Positions 10,107-18,987 of a stretch of DNA of 64,000 nt are shown here, piece after piece. This stretch comes from Streptomyces viridochromogenes (GTDB lineage Bacteria; Actinomycetota; Actinomycetes; Streptomycetales; Streptomycetaceae): NCBI RefSeq assembly GCF_001270495.1, contig NZ_LGUR01000253.1, forward strand, positions 131,306-195,305, written 5' to 3'. The notes under the pieces are model-generated. The model saw only the letters and a program-made list of their open reading frames with translations, ran no database searches and had not been told where the DNA came from. Every line of letters begins with the position of its first letter. The first letter of the stretch is position 1. A program made the position numbers and the translations under genes.

Positions 10107-10143
10107 CTTGTACTCACCGCTTGTATTAAGCGGTGAGTACAAG
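10107..10143 (-). promoter_or_regulatory. Large palindromic operator upstream of the membrane protein/GntR operon
   Basis: A perfect 16-bp inverted repeat: CTTGTACTCACCGCTT at 10107-10122 and its complement at 10128-10143, separated by GTATT. It lies 40 bases upstream of the chosen start of the membrane protein gene. Size, AT-containing core and position match operators of YtrA-type GntR repressors. It could also end the fahA side, but fahA starts far away at 11390 and only its 3' end is near. Confidence 0.8.
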
Positions 10144-10166
10144 ATGCGGTCTCCCGGGGTCTTGTG

Positions 10167-11390
10167 TCAATCGCTTGCTACAACCTGCCCGGTGACCTCG
10201 CCCAGCCCCACCCGAACCCCACCCGGCCCGGGAGCCCAGGCGGACAGGGTCACCACGTCGCCGTCCTCCAGGAACGTCCGCTTGCCGTCGGGGAGTTCGA
10301 GAGGGTCTCGGCCGTTCCACGTCAGCTCCAGCAACGAGCCGCGCTCGCGTTCCGTGGGGCCGCTCACCGTGCCCGAGCCGTACAGGTCGCCGGTGCGGAG
10401 GGAGGCGCCGTTCACGGTCATGTGGGCGAGCTGCTGGGCGGCCGTCCAGTACATGGTGGAGAAGGGGGGCTCGGAGACCACGTGGCCGTTGATGGACACC
10501 GAGATGCGCAGGTCGTAGCCGCCGGGTTCGGCTTCGGAGCCGGAGTCGTCCAGGTACGGCAGCAGGGGATGTGTCCGTTCCGGCGCGGCCACCCGCGCCT
10601 CCTCCAGCGCGTCCAGCGGGGTGATCCACGCCGACACCGACGTGGCGAAGGACTTGCCGAGGAACGGGCCGAGGGGGACGTACTCCCAGGCCTGGATGTC
10701 GCGTGCCGACCAGTCGTTGAGGAGGCACAGGCCGAAGACGTGCTCCCGGAAGTCGCCCAGCGTCACCGGCTTGCCCATCTCCGACGGCGTCCCGACCACG
10801 AAGCCGACCTCGGCCTCGATGTCCAGGCGGACCGACGGGCCGAAGACAGGGGCCGGGTCGGCGGGAGCCTTCCGTTGGCCCGACGGGCGTACGACGTCTG
10901 TGCCGGAGACGACCACCGTGCCGGAGCGGCCGTGGTAACCGATCGGTAGGTGCTTCCAGTTGGGGGTGAGGGAGTCCGCGGCGTCGGGGCGGAAGATCTG
11001 GCCGACGTTCCGGGCGTGGTTCTCGGAGGCGTAGAAGTCGACGTAGTCCGCGACCTCGAAGGGGAGGTGCAGGGTCACGGAGGACAAGGGGTGGAGCAGG
11101 TCCGCGATGGCCTTCTGGTGCGCCGGTACCGTCACCCACGCCGTCAGGGCGCGACGCACGTCCGACCAGGTGGTGGCGCCCGCGGCGAGCAGCGGGTTCA
11201 GGGAGTCCTGGGCGAGCAGCGGGGCGTACGGCGAGCCGAGCGCGTAGGCCGCCTTGCCCGCGTCGAGGACGTGGTCGCCGAGCCGGACGCCGACCCGGCG
11301 TGCGGGGTCCGAGTCGGGGAGGGAGAAGACGCCGTACGGAAGGTTGTGCGTGCCGAAGGGGTCGCCCTCGGGGAGATCGAAGGGGGGCAT
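10167..11390 (-). CDS. fahA: Fumarylacetoacetase
   Basis: Last enzyme of tyrosine/phenylalanine (homogentisate) catabolism, splitting fumarylacetoacetate to fumarate and acetoacetate. The 407-residue protein opens with PPFDLPEGDPFGTHNLPYG, has the N-terminal small domain, and then the FAH fold with DFYASENHARNVGQIFR, LDIEAEVGFVVG (metal-binding acids) and LLNDWSARDIQAWEYVPLGP. The C-terminal GDLYGSGTVSGP is typical. I chose ATG 11390 (MPPFDLPEG) over the upstream in-frame starts because family members begin there. No homogentisate pathway partner is adjacent. Confidence 0.96.
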   Translation of the reverse strand: MPPFDLPEGDPFGTHNLPYGVFSLPDSDPARRVGVRLGDHVLDAGKAAYALGSPYAPLLAQDSLNPLLAAGATTWSDVRRALTAWVTVPAHQKAIADLLHPLSSVTLHLPFEVADYVDFYASENHARNVGQIFRPDAADSLTPNWKHLPIGYHGRSGTVVVSGTDVVRPSGQRKAPADPAPVFGPSVRLDIEAEVGFVVGTPSEMGKPVTLGDFREHVFGLCLLNDWSARDIQAWEYVPLGPFLGKSFATSVSAWITPLDALEEARVAAPERTHPLLPYLDDSGSEAEPGGYDLRISVSINGHVVSEPPFSTMYWTAAQQLAHMTVNGASLRTGDLYGSGTVSGPTERERGSLLELTWNGRDPLELPDGKRTFLEDGDVVTLSAWAPGPGGVRVGLGEVTGQVVASD

Positions 11391-11713
11391 GGGGTGCTGC
11401 CTCACTCTCATACGCTCCGTGCCATGTGGTCGGGCCACACGTTACGGGTGAGGTGCCGGTCTTGGGCAGTGCGGAACTCGCGTCGCCGAGGTCGGCGAAT
11501 CACCAGGTCGCGGTACCGGCCGGGGCCGAGGCGCCCCCGTTGCGGGATGCTGACACGGCCGACGGACCACGTGGGAGTGAAATCGCAACAAGCGGAAGGA
11601 AGTTGCGCAGGCTGAAACAGAATCCGAACCGGAACAGGTGTCAACACATGTGAACACAGCAGCCGTCCGGTTCACGTCGAGTCGATGGGGCTTCCTGTCC
11701 GTATTCTCTGATC
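11391..11713. other. Gap between divergent fahA and the HAD gene
   Basis: About 320 bases between two divergent genes, so it should hold both promoters. A TATTCT sequence near 11701-11706, just before the HAD gene start, could be a -10 element, but I see no convincing -35 partner. No coding frame with family-like sequence and no strong hairpin is visible. Confidence 0.4.
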
Positions 11714-12544
11714 ATGGCCCCACCCATCGCATATTCACTCATCGCCACTGACCTGGACGGGACGCTGCTCCGAGGCGACGACACGCTCTCCGACCGCTCC
11801 CTCGACGCGCTCGCGCAGGTCGCGGCGGCCGGTGCGCAGCACCTCGTCGTGACAGGGCGGCCGGCGCCCAGAGTGCGGCCGCTCCTCGACGTCCTGGGCA
11901 GCCGGGGGCTCGCGGTGTGCGGACAGGGCGCGCAGTTGTACGACGCCGGCGCGGACCGTCTGCTGTGGTCCATCACCCTGGACCGGGAGTTGGCGGAGAC
12001 CGCGCTCGGCAAGATCGAGGCCGAGGTCGGGGAGGTGTACGCGGCCGTCGACCAGGACGGCGTCGACGGGCTGACGCTCATCGAACCCGGGTACCTGATG
12101 CCCCACCCCACCCTGCCCGCCGTACGCGTCCAGCACCGCGACGACCTGTGGTGCGAGCCGATCAGCAAGGTGCTGCTGCGCCATCCCACCCTGTCCGACG
12201 ACGAGTTGGCGGCGACGGCGCGATCGGTCGTCGGTTCCCTCGCGACGGTCACCATGTCCGGGCCCGGGACCGTCGAACTCCAACCATGCGGCATCACCAA
12301 GGCGACCGGTCTCGCGCTCGCCGCCGAGCATCTCGGCCTGGGCGCGCACGAGACCATCGCCTTCGGGGACATGCCCAACGACATCCCCATGTTCGACTGG
12401 GCCGCCCGCGGGGTGGCCATGGCCAACGCCCACCCCGAACTCAAGGCGGTCGCCGACGAGGTCACCCTCTCGAACGAGGACGACGGCATCGCCGTCGTCC
12501 TCGAGAGACTGTTCGCGGACACTCTGGCCGATTTCGTCCCGTAG
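11714..12544 (+). CDS. HAD-superfamily (Cof-type) phosphatase
   Basis: A 276-residue hydrolase of HAD subfamily IIB. Motif I is ATDLDGTLL (residues 11-19) with the nucleophile Asp and acid/base Asp. Motif II Thr is in VVTGRPAP, and motif III/IV is in GITKATGL followed by FGDMPNDIPMF with metal-binding acids. A large C2-type cap domain lies between. Family members dephosphorylate sugar phosphates or FMN; the real substrate cannot be told. It is a single-gene unit, convergent with the LysM gene only 33 bases downstream. Confidence 0.93.
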   Translation: MAPPIAYSLIATDLDGTLLRGDDTLSDRSLDALAQVAAAGAQHLVVTGRPAPRVRPLLDVLGSRGLAVCGQGAQLYDAGADRLLWSITLDRELAETALGKIEAEVGEVYAAVDQDGVDGLTLIEPGYLMPHPTLPAVRVQHRDDLWCEPISKVLLRHPTLSDDELAATARSVVGSLATVTMSGPGTVELQPCGITKATGLALAAEHLGLGAHETIAFGDMPNDIPMFDWAARGVAMANAHPELKAVADEVTLSNEDDGIAVVLERLFADTLADFVP

Positions 12545-12577
12545 GGATGAAATGGCCACGTTTGTCCCGCGGTGGGC

Positions 12578-13351
12578 TTAGTAGGGCCCGTTCACGTTGT
12601 CGATCGAGCCGTAACGCGCGGCCGCGTAGTTGCACGCGGCCGTGATGTTCGCGACCGGGTCGAAGGGGTCGTACACCGTCCCCGGCACGTGGTAGGCCGC
12701 GAAGGTGGGGTCGATGACCTGGAGGAGGCCCTTGGACGGGGTGCCCGCCGCGGCGTTGGAGTCCCAGTTGTTGATGGCCTGCGGGTTGCCCGACGACTCG
12801 CGCATGATGTTGCGGTGAATGCCCTCGTACGACCCGGGAATTCCGTTCTGGCCCATGATGTCCAGGGCGTTACGGATCCAGCCGTCGAGGTTGTTCGGGA
12901 ACGTCTTCACCGAGGACTGGGTGGCCTGGGCGACGGCGGACTTCTTGACGGGAGCGGCCGCCTTGTCGGCCGCCTTGGTCGGCGCGTCGGCCTTCTTGGT
13001 CGCCCGGACCTGCAGGTCGACGCCCGGGTGGATCAGTCGGGGGTTGTCGCCGATGGCCTTGCGGTTGTCCTTGTAGAGCTGCTTCCAGCCGCCCTGTGCG
13101 TCGTACCGGTCCGCGATGCCGTAGAGCGAATCGCCCTTTTTCGTGGTGTACGTGATGGTCTTGGCCTTCGCCGCGGAGGGCGCGGACTGGGGCGCGGCCT
13201 GGGCGGCGGCGGGGGCCTGGGCCGGCTGGGCGGCGCTCGCGGCGGTGGCGCTCAGCAGCGGGAGTGCGAGGGCGGCCGTACCGGTGCCGGCCATGGCGAC
13301 ACGGCGGGTGAGCGGGTTGGTGCGGGGGCGGCGGTGCTTGCCTCGGGGCAT
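12578..13351 (-). CDS. Secreted LysM/transglycosylase cell-wall hydrolase
   Basis: A 257-residue exported protein. The N-terminus is basic (MPRGKHRRPRTNPLTRR) followed by a hydrophobic core and an Ala-rich cleavage region near residue 40. A LysM domain follows (ITYTTKKGDSLYGIADRYD to HPGVDLQVR), then an Ala/Lys/Pro linker, then a C-terminal transglycosylase-like domain with IMRESSGNPQAINNWD, whose Glu is the likely catalytic residue, and GLLQVIDPTF. It should cut peptidoglycan during growth or germination. The ydaO-type riboswitch directly upstream indicates control by cyclic di-AMP, as known for resuscitation-factor and wall-hydrolase genes in Streptomyces. Confidence 0.93.
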   Translation of the reverse strand: MPRGKHRRPRTNPLTRRVAMAGTGTAALALPLLSATAASAAQPAQAPAAAQAAPQSAPSAAKAKTITYTTKKGDSLYGIADRYDAQGGWKQLYKDNRKAIGDNPRLIHPGVDLQVRATKKADAPTKAADKAAAPVKKSAVAQATQSSVKTFPNNLDGWIRNALDIMGQNGIPGSYEGIHRNIMRESSGNPQAINNWDSNAAAGTPSKGLLQVIDPTFAAYHVPGTVYDPFDPVANITAACNYAAARYGSIDNVNGPY

Positions 13352-13367
13352 GGCGCTGTTCCTCTCC

Positions 13368-13570
13368 GGCGCCTGCGAGGTGAGCTGTCGGGTTCGGGCG
13401 GGAGATGCCCGGCCGTGCTGCCGTACGGCAGCGCGACTTCACCCCTAGCCGGTCCGGTGCGCCATCAAGGCGGCCGGTCCGGCGCTTACCTGGGTCCCCC
13501 GCTCCTGCCGTACGTCTGTGAGTTCCGTGGGTGGATGACTCGGGCGGCGGCAGGATTCGGCGTCCGCCCG
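13368..13570 (-). promoter_or_regulatory. ydaO/yuaA (cyclic di-AMP) riboswitch leader
   Basis: On the minus strand, in order, are the conserved blocks of this riboswitch class: CGCCGAATCCTGCCG (from about 13564), a GGCAGGAGCGGGGGACCCAG block, GGGGTGAAGTCGC, a P-stem TGCCGTACGGCA, CGCCCGAACCCGACAGCT, and the closing CTCACCTCGCAGGCGCC ending near 13368. It stops about 17 bases from the ATG of the LysM gene and so is its 5' leader. In actinobacteria this class binds cyclic di-AMP and turns off wall-hydrolase genes. Confidence 0.88.
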
Positions 13571-13811
13571 ACTGAGCGGGAACGTATGCGAGAGCACATG
13601 CCCGGAACAAGTGCCGTGGCCACCTGTCGTGCCGGTTGACCATGGTCTGGGGTGTATGGGGCGCTTGATCCTTTGCGGTTGCCAAGCCTCAACTTGCGTG
13701 TGAAGCAAGGGAGGACGTGGGGTGCCGGCTGGAGTGGGCGGCCGGGTGTGCGTGACCCAACTCACTGGCATCCACAAGAGCGGCAAATCGGACAATGAAT
13801 CCAACTCGCCT
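13571..13811. other. Non-coding stretch upstream of the riboswitch
   Basis: This gap lies between the end of the CocE-like gene and the riboswitch. It must contain the promoter of the LysM gene. I see no coding frame and no strong terminator in it. Confidence 0.4.
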
Positions 13812-15863
13812 TTAACCGGCCGTCCGTGGAGTCCGTTTCTCCCATGTGCGGTGGAAAAGTACCTCTTCGCCCTCCAGGCAGACCACCTCGTTGGAGGCGA
13901 CGAAGTCATGCCGGTCACAGCTGATCTCCGAGCGGGTGCGCACCGTCGTGTCCCATGCCTGCTCCGGGCGGTGCAGACGGATCGACCACTCCGAGCGGGT
14001 GCGGGCCGACAGCGGGTCCGACTCGTTGATCGTGTACGTCTCCAGCGCGTCCTCGGTGAACTCCAGACCGTCGGGGTACACGCGCGTGCCGCCGTACCGG
14101 GGGTCGACCTCCAGGCGCCACTCGCCCTTGGCCACGTCCCGCACGACCAGCCGCTCGGGGCGTGGCTCGTCCAGCGTGATGGGGGAGTTCACGCCGAGCG
14201 GTTCTGCCTGCTCCGGTTCCTCGAAGGTGATCGTTGTGCCGTCTGCTGATGCCTCCGCCGCTGATTCGTCCGGCGATGAGGTGTCCGCCGACTCGTTCAA
14301 CGCACGTGCGCGTACCGGAAGTTCCAGCGAGCTTCCCGCCGGTTCCAGACCGAAGCCCGCTGCCGAGTCCGGCTGGGGCCAGATCCACGGCCAGTACGCG
14401 GAGGAGACGGCCAGGCGGATGCGGTGACCGGGCGGGAAGGCGTGGCCGATGCCGTTCAGCTCGAAGGTCACGTCCTCGGTGGCGCCCGGCTCCCACGGCA
14501 CCGCGCGATCGCGGCCGTGGCGCGCCGACAGGTTCAGCACGCCCCGCGTGACCAGGGTCGAGGAACCGTCCGGCGCCACGTCGCAGAGCCGGGCGACGAC
14601 CTGCCCGCGCGGCACCTCCGACGTCAGCCGCAGCCGCACCTTCGGCCGCCCCAGCACCCAGGTCTCCTCGCCCACTTCGAACTCGAAGCACCCCGAGCGC
14701 GCGTCCTCCTCCCGCTGGTCGGGCGGCAGGTCGGCGTCGTTGCCGAAGGGGAAGAAACGGCCTGCGTCGATGCCGGTGTGCATGGGGGAGCGCACCAGCA
14801 CGGGGGCGCCCTGGAAGGCGTACGTCACCGTGCGCACATGGGGGGAGGGCCAGGCCGGCTCGCCGACCCAGCGGCCGGGCAGCGCGGGGTACACCGTGGC
14901 CGGGGGGTGGGAGTCGCTGACGTAGGAGCGCAGCAGGGGCTCGGACATGACGCCCGTGTCCTCGCCCTTCAGCCAGTGGTCCCACCAGCGCAGCGTCTCC
15001 TGGAGGAAGCCGATCGCCGGGCCCGGCGGCAGGCCGCGGTCGGGGTACTGGTGCGACCAGGGGCCGATCAGCCCGCGGACGCGGTCGGCGGGCAGGTGCT
15101 CGACGAGGCGCAGGACCGTGTCGCGGTACGGGTCGTGCCAGCCGCCCACCGCCAGGACGGCGGCGTCGATCGCGCCGTAGTCCTCGCAGACGCTGCCGTG
15201 GCGCCAGTAGTCGTCACGGGTCTGATGGCCTAGCCAGGTGTGCAGGAACGGTTCGACGGACTCCAGCCGCTTGAGCCACATGTCCCGCCAGGCGTCGCCG
15301 ACATACAGCGGATCCGGCGGGCGGGCGACGAAGGCGAGCATGGTCGACGCCCAGGCGTGCATATCCACGGCGAGGACGGAACCTCCCATGTAGTGCACGT
15401 CGTTGTCATAGCGATCGTCCGTCGAGCAGACCGTGACGATCGCCTTGAGCGGCTCGGGCGCGAGGGCCGCGATCTGGAGGGAGTTGAAGCCGCCCCAGGA
15501 GATGCCGAACATACCGACTTTGCCGTTGCACCAGGGCTGGGCCGCCAGCCAGTTGACCACCTCGACCCCGTCGGCCAGTTCCGTCGCCGAGTACTCGTCC
15601 GTGGGCATGCCCTCGCTGTTGCCGTGCCCGCGGATGTCCACGCGCACGGAGGCGTAGCCGTGGCCGGCGTACCAGGGGTGGCGTTGGTGGTCGCGGGGGG
15701 CCGTCCAGTCGGTGAGGCGGTACGGCAGGTATTCGAGGAGCGCCGGTACGGGCTCGTCCGTCAGGGGGCGCCACGCGCGCGCGTACAGCAGGGTCCCGTC
15801 CGGGAGCGGGATACGGAGGTCGTGGTGGGTCGTCTCGTAGGGGAAGGACGTACGGATGCGCAT
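13812..15863 (-). CDS. CocE/NonD-family hydrolase (X-Pro dipeptidyl-peptidase-like)
   Basis: A 683-residue cytoplasmic alpha/beta hydrolase; no signal peptide is visible. The nucleophile Ser is in GMFGISWGGFNSLQ (about residue 122), the acid in AVGGWHDPYRDT and the His in GLIGPWSHQYPDRG. The C-terminal half is the jelly-roll domain of the CocE/PepX C-domain family, containing an acidic Ser/Ala insert near residues 530-555. Family members cleave esters such as acyl-cocaine analogues or X-Pro dipeptides; the substrate here is unknown. The next gene upstream on this strand is a peptide transporter, which makes a peptidase role reasonable. A tandem-repeat array separates the two. Confidence 0.92.
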   Translation of the reverse strand: MRIRTSFPYETTHHDLRIPLPDGTLLYARAWRPLTDEPVPALLEYLPYRLTDWTAPRDHQRHPWYAGHGYASVRVDIRGHGNSEGMPTDEYSATELADGVEVVNWLAAQPWCNGKVGMFGISWGGFNSLQIAALAPEPLKAIVTVCSTDDRYDNDVHYMGGSVLAVDMHAWASTMLAFVARPPDPLYVGDAWRDMWLKRLESVEPFLHTWLGHQTRDDYWRHGSVCEDYGAIDAAVLAVGGWHDPYRDTVLRLVEHLPADRVRGLIGPWSHQYPDRGLPPGPAIGFLQETLRWWDHWLKGEDTGVMSEPLLRSYVSDSHPPATVYPALPGRWVGEPAWPSPHVRTVTYAFQGAPVLVRSPMHTGIDAGRFFPFGNDADLPPDQREEDARSGCFEFEVGEETWVLGRPKVRLRLTSEVPRGQVVARLCDVAPDGSSTLVTRGVLNLSARHGRDRAVPWEPGATEDVTFELNGIGHAFPPGHRIRLAVSSAYWPWIWPQPDSAAGFGLEPAGSSLELPVRARALNESADTSSPDESAAEASADGTTITFEEPEQAEPLGVNSPITLDEPRPERLVVRDVAKGEWRLEVDPRYGGTRVYPDGLEFTEDALETYTINESDPLSARTRSEWSIRLHRPEQAWDTTVRTRSEISCDRHDFVASNEVVCLEGEEVLFHRTWEKRTPRTAG

Positions 15864-15873
15864 GGGCGGGATC

Positions 15874-15981
15874 CCCGTCGGGTCGGTGCACCGGGTGCAT
15901 CGTGTCAGGTCGGTGCACGGCGGTCGTCGTGTCGGGTCGGTGCACGGCGTGGGTGGTGTCGGGTCAGCGCACGGGGTGCAT
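15874..15981. repeat. Four 27-bp tandem repeats
   Basis: Units 15874-15900, 15901-15927, 15928-15954 and 15955-15981 are degenerate copies sharing GTCGGGTCGGTGCACGG. The period is exactly 27 bases. The last unit covers the stop codon and final residues of the POT transporter gene, and the first ends ten bases before the CocE-like gene start. Confidence 0.85.
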
Positions 15982-17502
15982 CGTGTGGCGCAGCCAGCGG
16001 GTCGCGGCCATCACGGCGAGCCCGGCGGCCACCGCGATCGCGCCGTTGACGCCGAAGTAGGCGGGCTGGGAGACGTCGTCGTAGAGCTTGACCGTCTGGG
16101 CCTGGATGCCGTTGGCCAGGGCGAGGGACAGGAACCAGAGGGACATGGTCTGGCTGGCGAAGGCGGCCGGGGCGAGCTTGGTCGTGGCCGACATGCCGGA
16201 GGTCTCCAGCAGGACGTCGCCGAGGCCGAGCAGCAGGTACGAACCCACGATCCACCAGACGGACATGAGGTAGTCGTCGGAGGAGTGCCCGGCGGTCGGG
16301 AGCACCAGCAGCAGGAAGGACAGGCCGCCGAGGACGACACCGACGGCGATCTTGTTGGACGCGTGCGGCTGGCCGCGCCCCATGCGGACCCACAGCGCGG
16401 CGACGACGGGCGCGAGGGCGACCTCGAAGGCGCCGAGGGCGGAGGCGTACCAGCCGGCGGGGAAGTCGAAGCCGAGGATCGATGTCTCGGCGTTCGTCGA
16501 GGCCAGCAAAATCATCGTCGAGTACGCCTGGAACAGGATGAAGTTGAAGACCGTCGAGGAGAGGAAGAGGACGACGTACGGGCGGAGGCGACCGCGTTCC
16601 TCGGGGGTCACGCGCGGGCTGGAGAACATCACCGCGAAGTAGACGACCGGCGCGATCACCGAGACGAGGGTGAGCAGGTCGACGAAGCGGTCCATGGTGA
16701 GCCAGCCGGCTGCGGCGAGGAGGACGGCGATCGCGGCGGTGGCGGCGAGGCCCGCGACGATCAGGCGGATCGTCCGGCGCGATGCGAGTCCGCCCGCGCG
16801 AGCGCGTTCGAGCGTGGGGGAAGGCGGGGCCGGCGCGAACTCCGCGGCGTGCTTGCGTCCGGCGAGGTGGCGGCGGCCGAGGACGTACTGGGCCAAGCCG
16901 AACGTCATGCCGATCGCGGCCGCCGAGAAGCCCCAGTGCCAGCCCTTGTGGTCGCCGAGCCAGCCGGTGATGAGCGGGCCCGCGAAGGCGCCGATGTTGA
17001 TCGCCATGTAGTAGAGCGCGAAGCCGGCGTCACGGTGGTCGTCGTCGGTGCGGTAGAGCTTGCCGACCATGGTGGCGACGTTGGGCTTGAGGAGCCCTGT
17101 GCCCGCGCTGATCAGACCGAGACCCACCCAGGTCATGCCGGCGGTCGGCACCGCCATGGCGTAGTGGCCGCAGGCGATCAGGATGCCGCCCCACAGCACT
17201 GCGCGGTACGAGCCGAGGATACGGTCGGCGAGCCAGCCGCCGGCGACCGAGACCAGATAGACGAGGGTGCCGTAGGCGGCGGAGACGGAAGCGGCGGTTC
17301 CGGCCGACATGCCCAGTCCGCCGTGGGCGACCGTGTCGGCGAAGTACAGGACGAGGATGGCCTGCATGCCGAGGAACGAGAACCGTTCCCAGACCTCCAG
17401 GCCGGAGAGTGTGAGGAGGCCGCGGGGCTGGCCGAAGAAGGCATGGTCGTCGCGCGGCGGCGGCTCGCTCGCGGGCTGGATATCGACTTCCGTTCGGGAC
17501 AC
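15964..17502 (-). CDS. POT-family proton-coupled peptide transporter
   Basis: A 512-residue major-facilitator protein with 12-14 hydrophobic helices. The POT/PTR2 signatures are clear: EVWERFSFLG in the first helix (the ExxERFxYY motif) and LYYMAINIGAFAGP in helix 5. These transporters import di- and tripeptides with protons across the plasma membrane. The start is GTG 17502. The neighbouring CocE/X-Pro-like hydrolase on the same strand could act on imported peptides; that link is inference. The 3' end overlaps the last unit of the 27-bp repeat array. Confidence 0.95.
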   Translation of the reverse strand: MSRTEVDIQPASEPPPRDDHAFFGQPRGLLTLSGLEVWERFSFLGMQAILVLYFADTVAHGGLGMSAGTAASVSAAYGTLVYLVSVAGGWLADRILGSYRAVLWGGILIACGHYAMAVPTAGMTWVGLGLISAGTGLLKPNVATMVGKLYRTDDDHRDAGFALYYMAINIGAFAGPLITGWLGDHKGWHWGFSAAAIGMTFGLAQYVLGRRHLAGRKHAAEFAPAPPSPTLERARAGGLASRRTIRLIVAGLAATAAIAVLLAAAGWLTMDRFVDLLTLVSVIAPVVYFAVMFSSPRVTPEERGRLRPYVVLFLSSTVFNFILFQAYSTMILLASTNAETSILGFDFPAGWYASALGAFEVALAPVVAALWVRMGRGQPHASNKIAVGVVLGGLSFLLLVLPTAGHSSDDYLMSVWWIVGSYLLLGLGDVLLETSGMSATTKLAPAAFASQTMSLWFLSLALANGIQAQTVKLYDDVSQPAYFGVNGAIAVAAGLAVMAATRWLRHTMHPVR

Positions 17503-17709
17503 GGGCCGCTACTTCCCTATAAGTCGATGGATATCCGGCCTTATCAGGTGATCAAAAACATACCCGCCGTGATCCGATACCGCCCGTGGTGGACGGGTGG
17601 GCGGCATCGGTGATCGAAACGTGACCGGATACGCTGACTTGAGTGATGGCAGCGACCTATCGACAAACCGTGTAACCGCCAGTAGACACCAGCAGACAGG
17701 AGATCCCTC

Positions 17710-18720
17710 GTGACCGTCGTCGGGCCGTTCGGGCTGAGCGTGCGGGACCAGGCTCTGGAAGCCGATGTCCAGGCCGGATTGGCGGCTGTCGAGGAGGGAT
17801 TGCTCGAAGCCACCAAGAGTGAGGTCCCCTTCATCACCGAGGCCGCCCAGCATCTGGTGCGGGCGGGTGGAAAGCGGTTCCGGCCGCTGCTCGTGATGCT
17901 CACTGCCCAGTTCGGGGACCGGTATGCGCCGGGGGTCGTGCCGTCGGCGGTGGTGGTGGAGCTGACCCATCTGGCGACGCTGTACCACGACGACGTCATG
18001 GATGAGGCGGAGGTGCGGCGGGGCGTCGACAGCGCGAACACCCGCTGGGGCAACTCGGTCGCCGTCCTGACCGGGGACTTCCTCTTCGCGCGCGCCTCGC
18101 ACATCCTCGCCGACCTCGGGCCCGAGGCGGTGCGGGTACAGGCCGAGGCGTTCGAGCGGCTGGTCACCGGGCAGATCCTGGAGACGGCGGGGCCGCAGGA
18201 CGGCCGGGATCCGGTCGAGCACTACCTCGATGTGCTGAGCGGCAAGACCGGGTCGCTGGTGGCGGTCTCGTGCCGGTTCGGCGCGATGATGTCGGGCGCC
18301 GACGAGACGGTGGTCGATGTGCTGACCCAGTACGGGGAGCGGCTGGGGGTCGCCTTCCAGCTGGCGGATGACGTACTGGACATCGCGAGCGACTCCCATG
18401 AGTCCGGGAAGACGCCGGGTACGGATCTCCGGGAGGGGATTCCGACACTGCCGGTGCTGCGGTTGCGGGAGCGGGCCGAGCGGTTGGGGCTGGCGGAGGA
18501 CATCGCGTTGTGCGAGTTGCTGGACTCCGACCTGAGTGACGACGCGCGGCTTGCGGAGGCGTTGGCTCAGCTTCGGGTGCATCCGGCGTTGGAGCAGGCT
18601 CGACGGGACACGGTGCGGTATGCGGAGGATGCGCGGGCTGCGTTGGCGCCGTTGCCGGACATTGATGCCAAGGCTGCGTTGATGGAGTTGTGCGACGCCG
18701 TTGTGCATCGGGCCGGTTAG
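17710..18720 (+). CDS. Long-chain trans-polyprenyl diphosphate synthase
   Basis: A 336-residue prenyl chain-elongating enzyme that adds isopentenyl diphosphate units to an allylic primer. The first Asp-rich motif is DDVMDEAEVRRG and the second is QLADDVLDIASD; KRFRPLLVMLTAQFG precedes them. The small residues before the first Asp-rich motif and the length suggest a long product such as the menaquinone side chain (hepta-, octa- or nonaprenyl). GTG start at 17710 behind AGGAGA. In Streptomyces this gene commonly lies near the main nuo operon; menaquinone is the electron acceptor of complex I, which fits the setting. Confidence 0.93.
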   Translation: MTVVGPFGLSVRDQALEADVQAGLAAVEEGLLEATKSEVPFITEAAQHLVRAGGKRFRPLLVMLTAQFGDRYAPGVVPSAVVVELTHLATLYHDDVMDEAEVRRGVDSANTRWGNSVAVLTGDFLFARASHILADLGPEAVRVQAEAFERLVTGQILETAGPQDGRDPVEHYLDVLSGKTGSLVAVSCRFGAMMSGADETVVDVLTQYGERLGVAFQLADDVLDIASDSHESGKTPGTDLREGIPTLPVLRLRERAERLGLAEDIALCELLDSDLSDDARLAEALAQLRVHPALEQARRDTVRYAEDARAALAPLPDIDAKAALMELCDAVVHRAG

Positions 18721-18754
18721 GTCGCCCCCGCCGCCCCTACTCGTCCCATCCCTT

Positions 18755-18802
18755 GAAGGGGCTCCGCCCCTTCGACCCCGCCAGGGGGCTGCCGCCCCCT
18801 GG
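18755..18802 (+). terminator. Two adjacent hairpins after the prenyl synthase gene
   Basis: First stem 18755-18762/18766-18773 (GAAGGGGC with TCC loop), second stem 18781-18789/18794-18802 (CCAGGGGGC). Both perfect. Together with the following CGGCCTACGGCC and CGCCGGACGGGCTGAAA strings (to about 18852) they match an extragenic sequence type found many times in Streptomyces chromosomes. Confidence 0.75.
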
Positions 18803-18987
18803 AACCCCGCTTCGGCCTACGGCCTCGTCCTCAACGCCGGACGGGCTGAAAGATCGCTCGCCAGACGGGCCGCGAAGGTGATGCACGTCACAATGCTGGA
18901 CTGAGTCCAAAGTGAGATCGCCTCCGTATGCCTGCCCAGAAGCTGACGCAGGGGGTGTCAGCTGTCATACGGGGAGAAAACAGAATC

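Noticed and set aside
13445..13918. 157-residue minus-strand frame across the region upstream of the LysM gene
   Set aside because: It runs through the riboswitch and into the CocE-like gene in another frame, with no family-like content.
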